Shown: piece by piece, positions 8,329 to 16,572 of the stretch
How the letters are laid out: every line of letters begins with the position of its first letter
Numbering within the stretch: the stretch's first letter is position 1
Source: Mycobacterium sp. UM_CSW
GTDB lineage: Bacteria > Actinomycetota > Actinomycetes > Mycobacteriales > Mycobacteriaceae
Assembly (NCBI RefSeq): GCF_000455205.1
Contig: NZ_AUWQ01000107.1
Location: 1-35,422, forward strand
Length of the DNA stretch: 35,422 nucleotides
Reading direction: 5' to 3'
The notes under the pieces: model-generated
The model's input: the letters and a program-made list of their open reading frames with translations, nothing else
The model's database searches: none
What the model was told of the DNA's origin: nothing
Made by a program: the position numbers and the translations under genes

Positions 8329-9279
8329 ATGGGAGGAACCTCGTTGACTAGCCTGCACCGAGGCGAAGCCGGCGTCGCGGCTGCCGCGGTTGCGTTCGGA
8401 GTCGGCAGCGCGCTGACCGTGCTGGCGCTACGTGGCCTGACCCCGGCGGACATGCTGGTCGTCGAATTGGGCGGATCAACTCTTGTCTTCATGCTCGCCG
8501 CGGCCATCAGTGGGCAACTCCACAGCGATGGCGCCGCGCGTGCGATGGCCCAAGGCGTCATGTTGCCGGGCCTGACCTGGCTGTTGGAGAACCTCGGTTT
8601 GGCCCGGACCACCGCTACGAGCGGATCGCTGCTGCTGGGGACGGAGACTCTGATGACCGTTGCGCTGGCGGTGCTCGTGCTGCGCGAGCGGATCGGCGTG
8701 CCCGGCGCGATCGCGCTGATTCTCGGCCTGGCCGGGACCAGCCTGGTCTCGCTGGCGGCCGGCGAGCCGAATGACATAGCCGGCGATCAAACCGTCGGCA
8801 ACCTCCTCGTGATCGCGGCCGTGGCATGTGGCGCGGTCTACATCATCTGGTCGCGACACACGGCCCATTCCGCAACCACGGCACTGGGACTGACCGCTTG
8901 GCAATTTGCCGGGTCCACCCTTGCCGTCAGTCCCTTCGTGGCGGTGTCGTGGGCCACCCAGCGAAGCCACTTCAGCACCGCGAGACCTGCGCACCTGCTT
9001 GCCGCCATCGCGGTGCTGGCCTCGACCATCGCGGCGATGATCGCATTCAACCGAAGCATCGCATCGGTGAGCGCCTCACGAGCCGGGCTGATGCTGAGCC
9101 TGCAACCCGTCGCCGGAGCGATCACCGGCGTGATGGTGCTCGGCGAACCGCCGCAGGCGCCCACCGCGATCGGAGGGACGCTGATCGTGCTTGGCCTATT
9201 GGTCCTTGCCAATAGACGCACCCGGCTCCGCGACCCAATCACCGCGATGAGCACGGGCGTATCAGGACAGACTTCTTAG
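8329..9279 (+). CDS. EamA/DMT-superfamily transporter
   Basis: The protein has about 316 aa and ten hydrophobic segments arranged as two EamA halves. The first half runs to about residue 145 and has the typical end VLRERIGVPGAIALILGLAG. The second half ends in SLQPVAGAITGVMVLGE and GTLIVLGLLVLA. It is a probable inner-membrane exporter of a metabolite or toxic compound. The start is ambiguous: ATG 8329 lies 6 nt after TACAGT and would be leaderless, whereas TTG 8344 has a strong SD (GGGAGGA at 8331-8337). The difference is only five residues. Operators immediately upstream suggest that the TetR at 7055 controls it, perhaps to export the inducing compound. Confidence 0.88.
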   Translation: MGGTSLTSLHRGEAGVAAAAVAFGVGSALTVLALRGLTPADMLVVELGGSTLVFMLAAAISGQLHSDGAARAMAQGVMLPGLTWLLENLGLARTTATSGSLLLGTETLMTVALAVLVLRERIGVPGAIALILGLAGTSLVSLAAGEPNDIAGDQTVGNLLVIAAVACGAVYIIWSRHTAHSATTALGLTAWQFAGSTLAVSPFVAVSWATQRSHFSTARPAHLLAAIAVLASTIAAMIAFNRSIASVSASRAGLMLSLQPVAGAITGVMVLGEPPQAPTAIGGTLIVLGLLVLANRRTRLRDPITAMSTGVSGQTS

Positions 9280-9344
9280 CGAGGAGCCGGATCGACAAGA
9301 GCACTTCCGGATGCGTTCACCGCGATCGGCGCTACGGTGTTGTG

Positions 9345-10991
9345 ATGAGCGATCCCCACACGCCGCGGATCCCGCCGGCCCTGGCCGCCCCCAGCCTGAA
9401 TCGCGGCGTGGGATTCACCCACGAGCAGCGCCGGCGCCTGGGGCTGACCGGCCGGCTTCCGTCGGCGGTGCTCACGCTTGACGAGCAAGCCGACCGCGTG
9501 TGGCACCAACTGCAAAGCCTCGGTACGGATCTGGGCCGCAACCTGCTTCTCGAGCAACTGCACTACCGGCACGAACTGCTGTACTTCAAGGTGCTGGAAG
9601 ACCACCTGCCCGAGCTGATGCCCGTGGTGTACACGCCGACCGTGGGTGAGGCCATTCAACGCTTCTCGGATGAATACCGCGGGCAGCGCGGCCTGTTTCT
9701 GAGCATCGACGAGCCGGACGAGATCGCGGAGGCCTTCGAGACTTTCGGCCTGGGACCCGACGACGTCGACCTGATCGTCTGCACCGACGCCGAGGCGATC
9801 CTGGGTATCGGTGACTGGGGCGTCGGCGGCATCCAGATCGCCGTCGGCAAGCTGGCGCTCTACACCGCGGGCGGCGGGATCGACCCGCGCCGTTGCATCG
9901 CGGTGTCGCTCGACGTGGGAACGGACAACGAACAGTTGCTGCAGGATCCGTTCTATCTGGGCAACCGCCACGCCCGGCGCCGCGGCGCGGATTACGACGC
10001 CTTCATCAAGCGCTACATCGAGACCGCGCACCGGCTGTTTCCACACGCGATCCTGCATTTCGAAGACTTCGGGCCGCTCAACGCGCGGCACATTCTGCAG
10101 ACCTACGGCGACGACTACTGCATCTTCAACGACGACATCCAGGGCACCGGCGCGGTGGTGGTCGCAGCCGTCTACGGCGGATGCCATGTCACCGGCATCC
10201 CGATGCGCGACCAGAAAACGATCGTCTTCGGCGCCGGCACCGCCGGGATCGGCGTGGCCGATCAGATCCGGGACGCGATGGTCGCCGACGGCGCGACGGT
10301 CGAGCAGGCCAGGTCGCAGATCTGGCCGATCGACAAGCAGGGCCTGCTCTTCGATGATATGGACGACCTGCGCGATTTCCAGGTGCCGTACGCCAAGAAC
10401 CGGCAGCAACTCGGGGTCGGTGCCGGGGATCGGGTGGGCCTGGTGGACGCGATCAAGCTCGCGTCGCCGACCATTCTGCTGGGCTCCTCAACGGTATTCG
10501 GGGCGTTCACCGAGAAGGTAGTGGACGCGATGACGGCTTCCTGCGAACGCCCGATGATCTTTCCGCTGTCGAACCCGACCTCACGGATGGAGGCCATGCC
10601 GGCCGACTTGCTCGAGTGGTCCAACGGTAAGGCGTTGATCACCACCGGCACCCCGGTCGCCCCGGTCGAATTCGACGGCGTCACCTACACCATCGGCCAG
10701 GCCAACAACGTGCTGGTGTTCCCGGGCATCGGGTTGGGCATCATCGTCTCCCGGGCCAGGACCGTCACCCCCGGCATGCTGCAGGCGGCAGCGAAAGCCG
10801 TTGTGCACCAGGCGTGCCCGACGAACGCCGGCGACTCCCTCTTGCCGGATGTGCAGAACCTGCGCGAGATCTCGACGGCGGTCGCCGAGGCCGTCTATCA
10901 CGCTGCGGTGGAAGACGGGGTTGCCACCAAGACCCACGAGGACGTCGGGCAGGCCGTCGCCGACACGATGTGGACGCCGGTCTACGACTAG
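9345..10991 (+). CDS. mez: NAD-dependent malic enzyme
   Basis: This malic enzyme has about 548 aa. The malic domain contains LLLEQLHYRHELLYFKV, YTPTVGEAIQRFSDEY, GIGDWGVGGIQIAVGK and the metal-binding FNDDIQGTG. The NAD domain contains VFGAGTAGIGVADQI near residue 295 and ends with PLSNPTSRMEA and the asparagine-rich GQANNVLVFPG. It converts malate to pyruvate and CO2 with NAD(P)H formation, linking the TCA cycle to gluconeogenesis and lipid precursors. It matches, from memory, M. tuberculosis Mez (Rv2332). TACGGT at 9333-9338 lies 6 nt before the ATG, so a leaderless transcript is likely; GTG 9342 is an alternative start. It converges with the mce-linked CAP gene with only 3 nt between the two genes. 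Confidence 0.96.
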   Translation: MSDPHTPRIPPALAAPSLNRGVGFTHEQRRRLGLTGRLPSAVLTLDEQADRVWHQLQSLGTDLGRNLLLEQLHYRHELLYFKVLEDHLPELMPVVYTPTVGEAIQRFSDEYRGQRGLFLSIDEPDEIAEAFETFGLGPDDVDLIVCTDAEAILGIGDWGVGGIQIAVGKLALYTAGGGIDPRRCIAVSLDVGTDNEQLLQDPFYLGNRHARRRGADYDAFIKRYIETAHRLFPHAILHFEDFGPLNARHILQTYGDDYCIFNDDIQGTGAVVVAAVYGGCHVTGIPMRDQKTIVFGAGTAGIGVADQIRDAMVADGATVEQARSQIWPIDKQGLLFDDMDDLRDFQVPYAKNRQQLGVGAGDRVGLVDAIKLASPTILLGSSTVFGAFTEKVVDAMTASCERPMIFPLSNPTSRMEAMPADLLEWSNGKALITTGTPVAPVEFDGVTYTIGQANNVLVFPGIGLGIIVSRARTVTPGMLQAAAKAVVHQACPTNAGDSLLPDVQNLREISTAVAEAVYHAAVEDGVATKTHEDVGQAVADTMWTPVYD

Positions 10992-10994
10992 CCG

Positions 10995-11486
10995 CTATCG
11001 CCTGGGTGCGTCGGGTTGCCCATACACGGCGACGACGACGGTGCGGTCGAGGCTGTTGTCGGACCACACCCCGATGTTGGTGTTGGCGCAGTCCCGGATG
11101 ATCGCCATGTCGTCGGGGTTGTAGTACCACTGGTTGACCAGTTCGAGGCTGCTGATCGCTATCGCGGGGTTGATCGCCACCGTTTCGGCCGCCCGGCCGT
11201 GGAAGCCGGCCGCGTTGGCGCGGTCCTGCGGCGTCGATCCGTCGGATCCGGTGTCGTCGTTGATGTTCCGGTTGCTGATCATGTCGTCCGCGTGCCATTC
11301 GGCGGCCAGCGTCAGCGCGTTGTTCCGGATGACGTCGTTCGTGCAGCCCGCCTGGTGCTGCAGGGTGTAGACGGCCGAGACGACGGCGCTGTTGAGCCGC
11401 TTGTTGTCGGCGTGCGCGGCGGGCGCCGGCAACGCCGCTGCCGCCGCCGCGATCAGCGCGGCGGACACCACCGTGACCGTTCGCAT
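10995..11486 (-). CDS. Secreted CAP/SCP-domain protein at the end of the mce operon
   Basis: The 163-aa protein has a Sec signal peptide (hydrophobic Ala/Val stretch, cut likely after PAAHA near residue 26). The mature part is one CAP (cysteine-rich secretory/PR-1) domain with AAEWHADDMIS, then AAETVAIN, and a Cys pair (GCTND, RDCANT). The usual second active-site His is not evident: the expected region reads NPDDMAIIRD. Some CAP proteins bind sterols or lipids, which would suit an mce operon, but this is inference. Its ATG shares one base with the TGA of the upstream Mce-associated gene, so it belongs to the same polycistron. A much longer upstream in-frame extension is an artefact running through that gene. 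Confidence 0.83.
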   Translation of the reverse strand: MRTVTVVSAALIAAAAAALPAPAAHADNKRLNSAVVSAVYTLQHQAGCTNDVIRNNALTLAAEWHADDMISNRNINDDTGSDGSTPQDRANAAGFHGRAAETVAINPAIAISSLELVNQWYYNPDDMAIIRDCANTNIGVWSDNSLDRTVVVAVYGQPDAPRR

Positions 11487-12076
11487 CACACCGGGTCGAA
11501 CCGCGAGACCAGCCATCGGCCGTCGACCTTGTCCAGCGTCACCCGCACGACGGGTTGGGTGTCCGTGGGGGCGCCGCTGCCGATGGTGACGGTTTGGTCG
11601 ACGAACGCCAGCACCACGGCGTGGTTGGCCGACGCCGAAACCGAGGCCGCCGCGTTGACTTTCGCCACCGAGGAGATGTGCTTCTCCTTCGCGCCCGGAA
11701 TGACGACCTGGCGGGTCAGCTCGGTGTAGGCGTCCTTGAACTCGCCGGTCAGTCGTTCGCGCGCCGCGGCGAGATCCTTCTCCACCGAATCCGCCTTGTA
11801 GGACAACAGGGCGACCGCGTCTTCGCCGGCGACCCGCACCGATTCGGCACGTGCCCGCGCCAGGTCGTCGGCCGACCCGGCCACCCACTTGAAATAGCCC
11901 GCCCCCAACGCCAGCAGCAGCGCGACCGCGGGCAACACGCCCCGGGCGAAGACGCGCGACCAATTGATGCGCCGCCTCTCGGGCGCTTCCGAATCTTCCT
12001 CTACCGTCTCGTCTTCCGCCGCAGGCTCCACGTCCTCGTCGGCGGCGGCCTCGATGTCGTCGCGCAGTGTGGTCAT
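11486..12076 (-). CDS. Mce-associated membrane protein (second)
   Basis: The 196-aa protein has a very acidic N-terminus (about residues 1-33, rich in Glu and Asp), then one membrane helix near residues 45-66 (VLPAVALLLALGAGYF). An extracytoplasmic domain follows with the pattern GEFKDAYTELTRQVVIPGAKEKHIS and ends GRWLVSRFDPV. This is the layout of Mas/Mam (VirB8-like fold) proteins that accompany mce operons and stabilise or assemble the Mce transporter. Start and stop overlap both neighbours (ATGA with the preceding gene, TGATG with the following one), indicating coupled translation. Confidence 0.87.
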   Translation of the reverse strand: MTTLRDDIEAAADEDVEPAAEDETVEEDSEAPERRRINWSRVFARGVLPAVALLLALGAGYFKWVAGSADDLARARAESVRVAGEDAVALLSYKADSVEKDLAAARERLTGEFKDAYTELTRQVVIPGAKEKHISSVAKVNAAASVSASANHAVVLAFVDQTVTIGSGAPTDTQPVVRVTLDKVDGRWLVSRFDPV

Positions 12077-12618
12077 GGCACAAACACCACGCTCGACACC
12101 TTTGCGTCGTCACCGACGGACCGGACCTCGATTCGCATCCGCCATTCCCGCGGCGCCTCCTCGCCGCCGGCGGTGCGGGACTTGACCGCGACCGCGACCA
12201 GGACCTGCGCGGAGTCGCCCCGCTGGGATTCCAGGCCGGCATCGGTGACGGTGCCTTCCGATTTGGACTGTGCCGCCTTGACGACCTCGACGAAGGGCTT
12301 GGACCGCTGCTCGAAGTCGTCGCGGAACGCCCCGGTGGACAGGTCGAGGATGCGTTGCACGTCGGCGTCGACCTGGGCGTAGTTGATGGTGGTCAGGTTC
12401 ACCGCGCCCTGGCGGGCGACCTGAACGAACAAGTCGCGCTGGGTGTCGGCCTCGTGCTTCTCGTAGGCCCGGTAGCCCAGCCAGCCGGCCAATCCGGCCA
12501 GCGCCGTCACCACCGCGGCGGCGGCCAGCACTGCCGTTGCGGCGCGCGAGAGCCGGGGGGTGGCCCGGCGCCGCCAGCGCGCAAGCCGCTTCTCGGGTTC
12601 TTGGGTGTCTTCGGCCAT
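12073..12618 (-). CDS. Mce-associated membrane protein (first)
   Basis: The 181-aa protein has a basic cytoplasmic N-terminus (RLARWRRRATPRLSR), one membrane helix near residues 28-49, and an extracytoplasmic domain with YAQVDADVQRILDLSTGAFR and the end VSSVVFVP. It is the classic Mce-associated protein type and is paralogous to the next gene, although the two are diverged. It probably helps build or stabilise the Mce complex in the envelope. A clear AGGAG lies upstream of the ATG, and the gap to mceF is 17 nt, the largest gap in the operon. It overlaps the next gene by 4 nt. Confidence 0.88.
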   Translation of the reverse strand: MAEDTQEPEKRLARWRRRATPRLSRAATAVLAAAAVVTALAGLAGWLGYRAYEKHEADTQRDLFVQVARQGAVNLTTINYAQVDADVQRILDLSTGAFRDDFEQRSKPFVEVVKAAQSKSEGTVTDAGLESQRGDSAQVLVAVAVKSRTAGGEEAPREWRMRIEVRSVGDDAKVSSVVFVP

Positions 12619-12635
12619 GTTGCTCCTTCGATTGC

Positions 12636-14114
12636 TTACGGCGTCGGGACTAAAAGCGATTGCCAGTTCTTGGCGCGAGGGTGCGCCAAATCGGCTTCGG
12701 TGTAACGGTGTCCGTCGGGCCCCACGTAGTCGCCGGTGGCGGGGTCGTAGGTCGCGACGGCGAGCGGCGGCGGCGCCGGTGCCGGGGGCGCGGTGCCCCG
12801 CGGCGGGGGCAGCCGCGGGTCTTGTCCTGGCGGATACATCGGGACACCCTGCCCGCTGTAGGTGGCGTTGGGGTCTCCCTTCCAGTTGTAGCCGTCGTTG
12901 AGCGGCACATACTCCTCGTCGCTTTCACACAGCTCGACGGTGGGCGCCCGCTTCCATGGCTTGGCCTCGCACGGAATGTTGCGCACGCCACGGACATTGA
13001 ACTCGGAATCTTGCGGCACCCGGCAGAACAGGTCCGCGGCGGGACGGTCCGGCGCGTCGACGCTGGCCGGTGAGCGGCGCTGGGTCGGCGGGAGATAGCC
13101 CGTCGTGCACGGCGGCGGCAGGTTGATGTTCAGGTTGAAGTCCAACTGGGCGCCCCGGTACTCCTGCTTGGTATTGGAGCTGGGCACGACGATGGCCGCC
13201 ATGGCAGCGATGCCTTGGGGGAACAGCACGAGCAGTTGTTCGATGTCGTGGCGGTACACGACGGCGATGTCGCCGAGGCTGACCAGGTTGGCGAACAACA
13301 CCGGCACCGCCGGCGCGACCCGGTCGAACAGGGCGCGGCCTTCCTCCAGCCCGGAAGTGCCCTGCGTCAACAGGTCCCGCAGCGCCGCGTCTTGCGCCTT
13401 GAACTGTGCCGTGATGGCCGCCGTGCGATTGGCCCACGTGGCAATGTCGTCCGCCGTCTGCACCTGGGAGTTCAGCACCGCCGGGGACTGGTCGATCAGG
13501 GCGGCCAGCGGGTCGGCCGTCCGGCCCCCGGCGATGGCCAGCGCGGTGGACCCGTCGACGATCCGCGACAACTCCGGCCCCAGGCCGCTCACCGCGCGGT
13601 TGGTCTCGTCGATCACCGTGTGCAGGTTGTCCCGCGGGATCGCCTGCAGCGCACGGTTGGTCAGGTCGAGCAGGTGGCCGATGTCGACGGGTACGTCGAC
13701 GCGGCCGGCGGGGATGACGTCGCCCGAGGCCAGCGACCGGAGGTGTTCTCCTTCCTTGCCCGGCCGCGGGGTCAGCTCGATGTATTGCTCGCCGATCGCC
13801 GAGCGGCTGTGCACCGACGCCTCGACGTCGGAGGGCACCTTGACCCCAGATATCAGGGCGAGCACCGCACGCACCCCGGTGGCGGTGACCTCGACCGACT
13901 TGACCTGGCCCACGTCGGTGCCGCGGTAGGTGACAACGGAGGTCTGGTAGAGCCCACCCGACTGCGGCAGGTCGACCGAGACGTTGTATTCGCCGATCCC
14001 GAACAGCGTGGCGGGCAGCTTCATGAAGTTGAAAGCCATTGCGCCACAAGAAAGCACGGTCACCAGCGTCAACATCGACAGCTGGATCCAGGTGCGGCGG
14101 TTCAGGCGCAGCAT
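12636..14114 (-). CDS. mceF: MCE family protein MceF
   Basis: The 492-aa protein is the sixth Mce subunit. It has an N-terminal membrane anchor (residues 11-30), then an MlaD/MCE domain (about 40-115) with YRGTDVGQVKSVEV and SAIGEQYIELTPR. A long helical region follows, and the C-terminal tail is Pro-rich (PPRGTAPPAPAPPPL). Mce A-F subunits assemble into a periplasm-spanning tube that carries lipids to the YrbE permeases. The start is the ATG at 14114 inside a TGATG overlap with mceE; an in-frame extension of 39 codons upstream lies within mceE and is rejected. The substrate of this mce system cannot be read from the sequence. Confidence 0.92.
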   Translation of the reverse strand: MLRLNRRTWIQLSMLTLVTVLSCGAMAFNFMKLPATLFGIGEYNVSVDLPQSGGLYQTSVVTYRGTDVGQVKSVEVTATGVRAVLALISGVKVPSDVEASVHSRSAIGEQYIELTPRPGKEGEHLRSLASGDVIPAGRVDVPVDIGHLLDLTNRALQAIPRDNLHTVIDETNRAVSGLGPELSRIVDGSTALAIAGGRTADPLAALIDQSPAVLNSQVQTADDIATWANRTAAITAQFKAQDAALRDLLTQGTSGLEEGRALFDRVAPAVPVLFANLVSLGDIAVVYRHDIEQLLVLFPQGIAAMAAIVVPSSNTKQEYRGAQLDFNLNINLPPPCTTGYLPPTQRRSPASVDAPDRPAADLFCRVPQDSEFNVRGVRNIPCEAKPWKRAPTVELCESDEEYVPLNDGYNWKGDPNATYSGQGVPMYPPGQDPRLPPPRGTAPPAPAPPPLAVATYDPATGDYVGPDGHRYTEADLAHPRAKNWQSLLVPTP

Positions 14115-15235
14115 CAGTATCCCCCGAAGTGATACGGATAGGTCAGCGGGTTGCCCCCGGTGACCGGGCTGGGCTGCATGCCGATCGTGCGCCCCCACTG
14201 CAGTTCGAGCTGGGTGAGATTGCCCTCCCATCGGGAGCCGGTGAAGAGCCCTTGGTCGATGCGGCTCAAGGTCAGGTCGACCACCAGGGTGAGGTTGGCG
14301 TAGTCACCGCGGAACCAGTTCCGCACGGTGGACGCCGGCCACGGGTAGGCCACCAGGCCGTCCAGGCCCCTGGTGAGCGACGGCCCGGCATCGGCCAACG
14401 ACCGCAGCACCGGCGCGATGTTGCGCAGGTTGTTCACCAGGGATTCCCTGCTCTGGTGGATCGTGTCCGCCGCGAGCGCGCTGAACTTGCCGAGTTGGTC
14501 GATGGCATCGGCGATCTTGGTGCGCTCCTCGGCAAGTAGCGCAAGCGCTTTCGGAACGGTGGTCAACGCCTTGTCGACGACGGGGTCTTTGTCGGCGACC
14601 TGGCCCGCCAGCGAGTTGAGGTTCTCGGAGGCGGCGATGATGTCGTCGGTCTGGGCGTTGGTGCCGGCGATGAACTGGTCGAGCTGGCCGAGCAGGCTGC
14701 GCATGTCGTTCTCGCGGCCCGCGAAGGCCTTGGCGAGCGCCTGGGTGATTTCCTGCAGCTGACCCAGCCCGCCGCCGTTGAGCAGGATCGACACCGAGGC
14801 CAGGGTCTGCTCGGTGGTCGGATAGGTGCTCGCGCGCGGCAGCGAGATCACCGAACCGTTTTTCAGTTCACCCACGGGCGGCTCGTCTTTGGGCGGTGCG
14901 AGTTCGATGTGCATCGAGCCCAGCAGGCTGGTCTGCCCGAGCTTCGCGGTCGAATTGGCCGGCAGCCGAACGTCGCCGTTGATCCGCATGGTGACCAGCG
15001 CGTGCCAATCCTGGAGCTCGATCTTGGTCACGTTGCCGATGTTGACGTCGTCGACGCGAACCCTAGTGTTCTCCTGAATCGTTGCGACGTCGGGCATTTG
15101 CGCCTGGATGGTGTAGGAGCCGGGTCCCCCACCCGCGGTGCCGGGCAGGGTGAACGAATTCAGGCCCTTCCATCCGCAGCCCGACACCGCGGCGAGGCAG
15201 GCGAGGCACAGCGCCGCCACCATCGCGCGTCTCAT
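14114..15235 (-). CDS. mceE: MCE family lipoprotein MceE (LprK-like)
   Basis: The 373-aa protein is a lipoprotein, as is usual for the fifth Mce subunit. It has a signal peptide with lipobox AVSGC (Cys at residue 20), then an MCE domain with VRVDDVNIGNVTKIEL and AKLGQTSLLGSMHIELAPP, and a helical domain that includes LLGQLDQFIAGTNAQ. The C-terminal part carries NWFRGDYANLTLVVD, a segment often conserved in MceE proteins. It is anchored on the outer face of the membrane and forms part of the Mce hexamer. It overlaps mceD by 4 nt (ATGA) and mceF by one base. Confidence 0.92.
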   Translation of the reverse strand: MRRAMVAALCLACLAAVSGCGWKGLNSFTLPGTAGGGPGSYTIQAQMPDVATIQENTRVRVDDVNIGNVTKIELQDWHALVTMRINGDVRLPANSTAKLGQTSLLGSMHIELAPPKDEPPVGELKNGSVISLPRASTYPTTEQTLASVSILLNGGGLGQLQEITQALAKAFAGRENDMRSLLGQLDQFIAGTNAQTDDIIAASENLNSLAGQVADKDPVVDKALTTVPKALALLAEERTKIADAIDQLGKFSALAADTIHQSRESLVNNLRNIAPVLRSLADAGPSLTRGLDGLVAYPWPASTVRNWFRGDYANLTLVVDLTLSRIDQGLFTGSRWEGNLTQLELQWGRTIGMQPSPVTGGNPLTYPYHFGGY

Positions 15236-16572
15236 GATGCCCCCGTCGGAAGCATCAGGTCACGCAGCACTTGCGTCGAGTCGACCGTGCCGTTCGGCGG
15301 CGGTGGCGCCTCGCCGGGCGGTGGCGCCTCGGTGGGCGCCGGCTGCTCGGCGGCCGCGGGCGGCTGGGGCGGCGCGGGATCCGTCGGCGCTTCGGGGGGC
15401 GTGTAGCCCGGCCGCAACCGGTCCTCGCTGTAGGTGATTTCGCTCGGCCGGGCCTGCGTCCCGACGAACGGGTTCAGACCGAACGGAAGGTAGTTGTAGA
15501 TGCGGTTTTTGATGATCGGGTTGATGTATTGCAGGCACAGCTTCGACACGCGGTCCAGGCGCAGCCGGGAGGCCGCCTCGATCGAGCTGCAGATCCATTG
15601 CGGGATGTCGGCGAAGTTGTTCAGCGCCATGATGCCGGTCATGGCGCTCTGCGCCGGCTGGTAGATGTTCAGGAAATTCTGGAACACCGTCGGGGCGATG
15701 TGCAGAATCTGTTTGACGTCGGCGCGGCTGTCGTTCAGCGCCGTGGTGATGGACGCCAGCCGGTCGGACGTGACGCCAATGGCTTCCCGGTTCTCGGACA
15801 GGAAGTCGCGAAGATCCGTCAGCGCCCCATCGAGGCCCTTCACCGCGTTCGCCACCTCGTTGGGGGTGTTCGACAGCACCGTCGTCACGCTGGCCAGGTT
15901 CTGGTTGAACGAGGCCAGCAGATCGCTGCTGGAGTGCAGCGCCGACACCAGCAGCTGCAGGTTGCGCACAGTGCTGAAGATGTCTTCGGCGTGATCGCCC
16001 AGCGCCGAAATCGCCTCGGACAGCTTCAATACCGTGTCGCGGGCCGTGTCGCCCTCGCCGCGCACGTTGTCGGCGCCGGAGTTGATGAACTCGCCGAGCG
16101 AGTTCACGCCGCCCGGAGCGGTGGGCTGCAACGCCTCGGTCAGCTTCTCCAGCTGCCTGCGGAAGTCGTCCCATTCGACTGGAACCGCGGTGCGGCTCAG
16201 GGGAATCGAGGCGCCGGGGCTCAGCTTGGGGCCGCCGGAGTACGCCGGGACGAGCTGGATCGCCCGCGAGGTCACCAGCGACGGCGACAGGATCGCCGCG
16301 CGGGCATCGGCAGGGACCGCGTACTGCTTGTCGACGGAGAAGGTCACCTTGGAGCTGGCGGGCTGTGGCTCGATCCTGTCCACCACGCCCACCGCGACGC
16401 CCAGGATGCGGATCTCGTCGCCGACGAACAGGCCGTTCGCCTCCGCGAAATAGGCCGTGTACGTGTTCCTTTCGACCTGCCTCAGCAACTTGGCGCCGAC
16501 GAGGAACGACGCCACGACGAGGGTGGCGACCAGGCTGATGCCGGTCACCGTCTGCAGCGTCCGGCGACTCAT
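15232..16572 (-). CDS. mceD: MCE family protein MceD
   Basis: The 446-aa fourth Mce subunit has an N-terminal membrane helix (residues 9-28) and an MCE domain with YFAEANGLFVGDEIRILGV and SLVTSRAIQLVPAYSGGP. The helical region contains DFRRQLEKLTEALQPT. The C-terminal tail is rich in Pro, Ala and Glu (PPEAPTDPAPPQPP), as is common for MceD. It overlaps mceC and mceE by 4 nt each (ATGA), so synthesis is coupled through the operon. Long opposite-strand reading frames over this gene are compositional shadows. Confidence 0.92.
   Translation of the reverse strand: MSRRTLQTVTGISLVATLVVASFLVGAKLLRQVERNTYTAYFAEANGLFVGDEIRILGVAVGVVDRIEPQPASSKVTFSVDKQYAVPADARAAILSPSLVTSRAIQLVPAYSGGPKLSPGASIPLSRTAVPVEWDDFRRQLEKLTEALQPTAPGGVNSLGEFINSGADNVRGEGDTARDTVLKLSEAISALGDHAEDIFSTVRNLQLLVSALHSSSDLLASFNQNLASVTTVLSNTPNEVANAVKGLDGALTDLRDFLSENREAIGVTSDRLASITTALNDSRADVKQILHIAPTVFQNFLNIYQPAQSAMTGIMALNNFADIPQWICSSIEAASRLRLDRVSKLCLQYINPIIKNRIYNYLPFGLNPFVGTQARPSEITYSEDRLRPGYTPPEAPTDPAPPQPPAAAEQPAPTEAPPPGEAPPPPNGTVDSTQVLRDLMLPTGAS

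Noticed and set aside
14115-14231. 39-codon upstream extension of mceF (and similar ones for mceB, yrbEB, CAP, cysE, dgt)
   Set aside because: These run backward through the preceding gene or promoter; the chosen starts give 1-4 nt overlaps or short gaps and normal family lengths.
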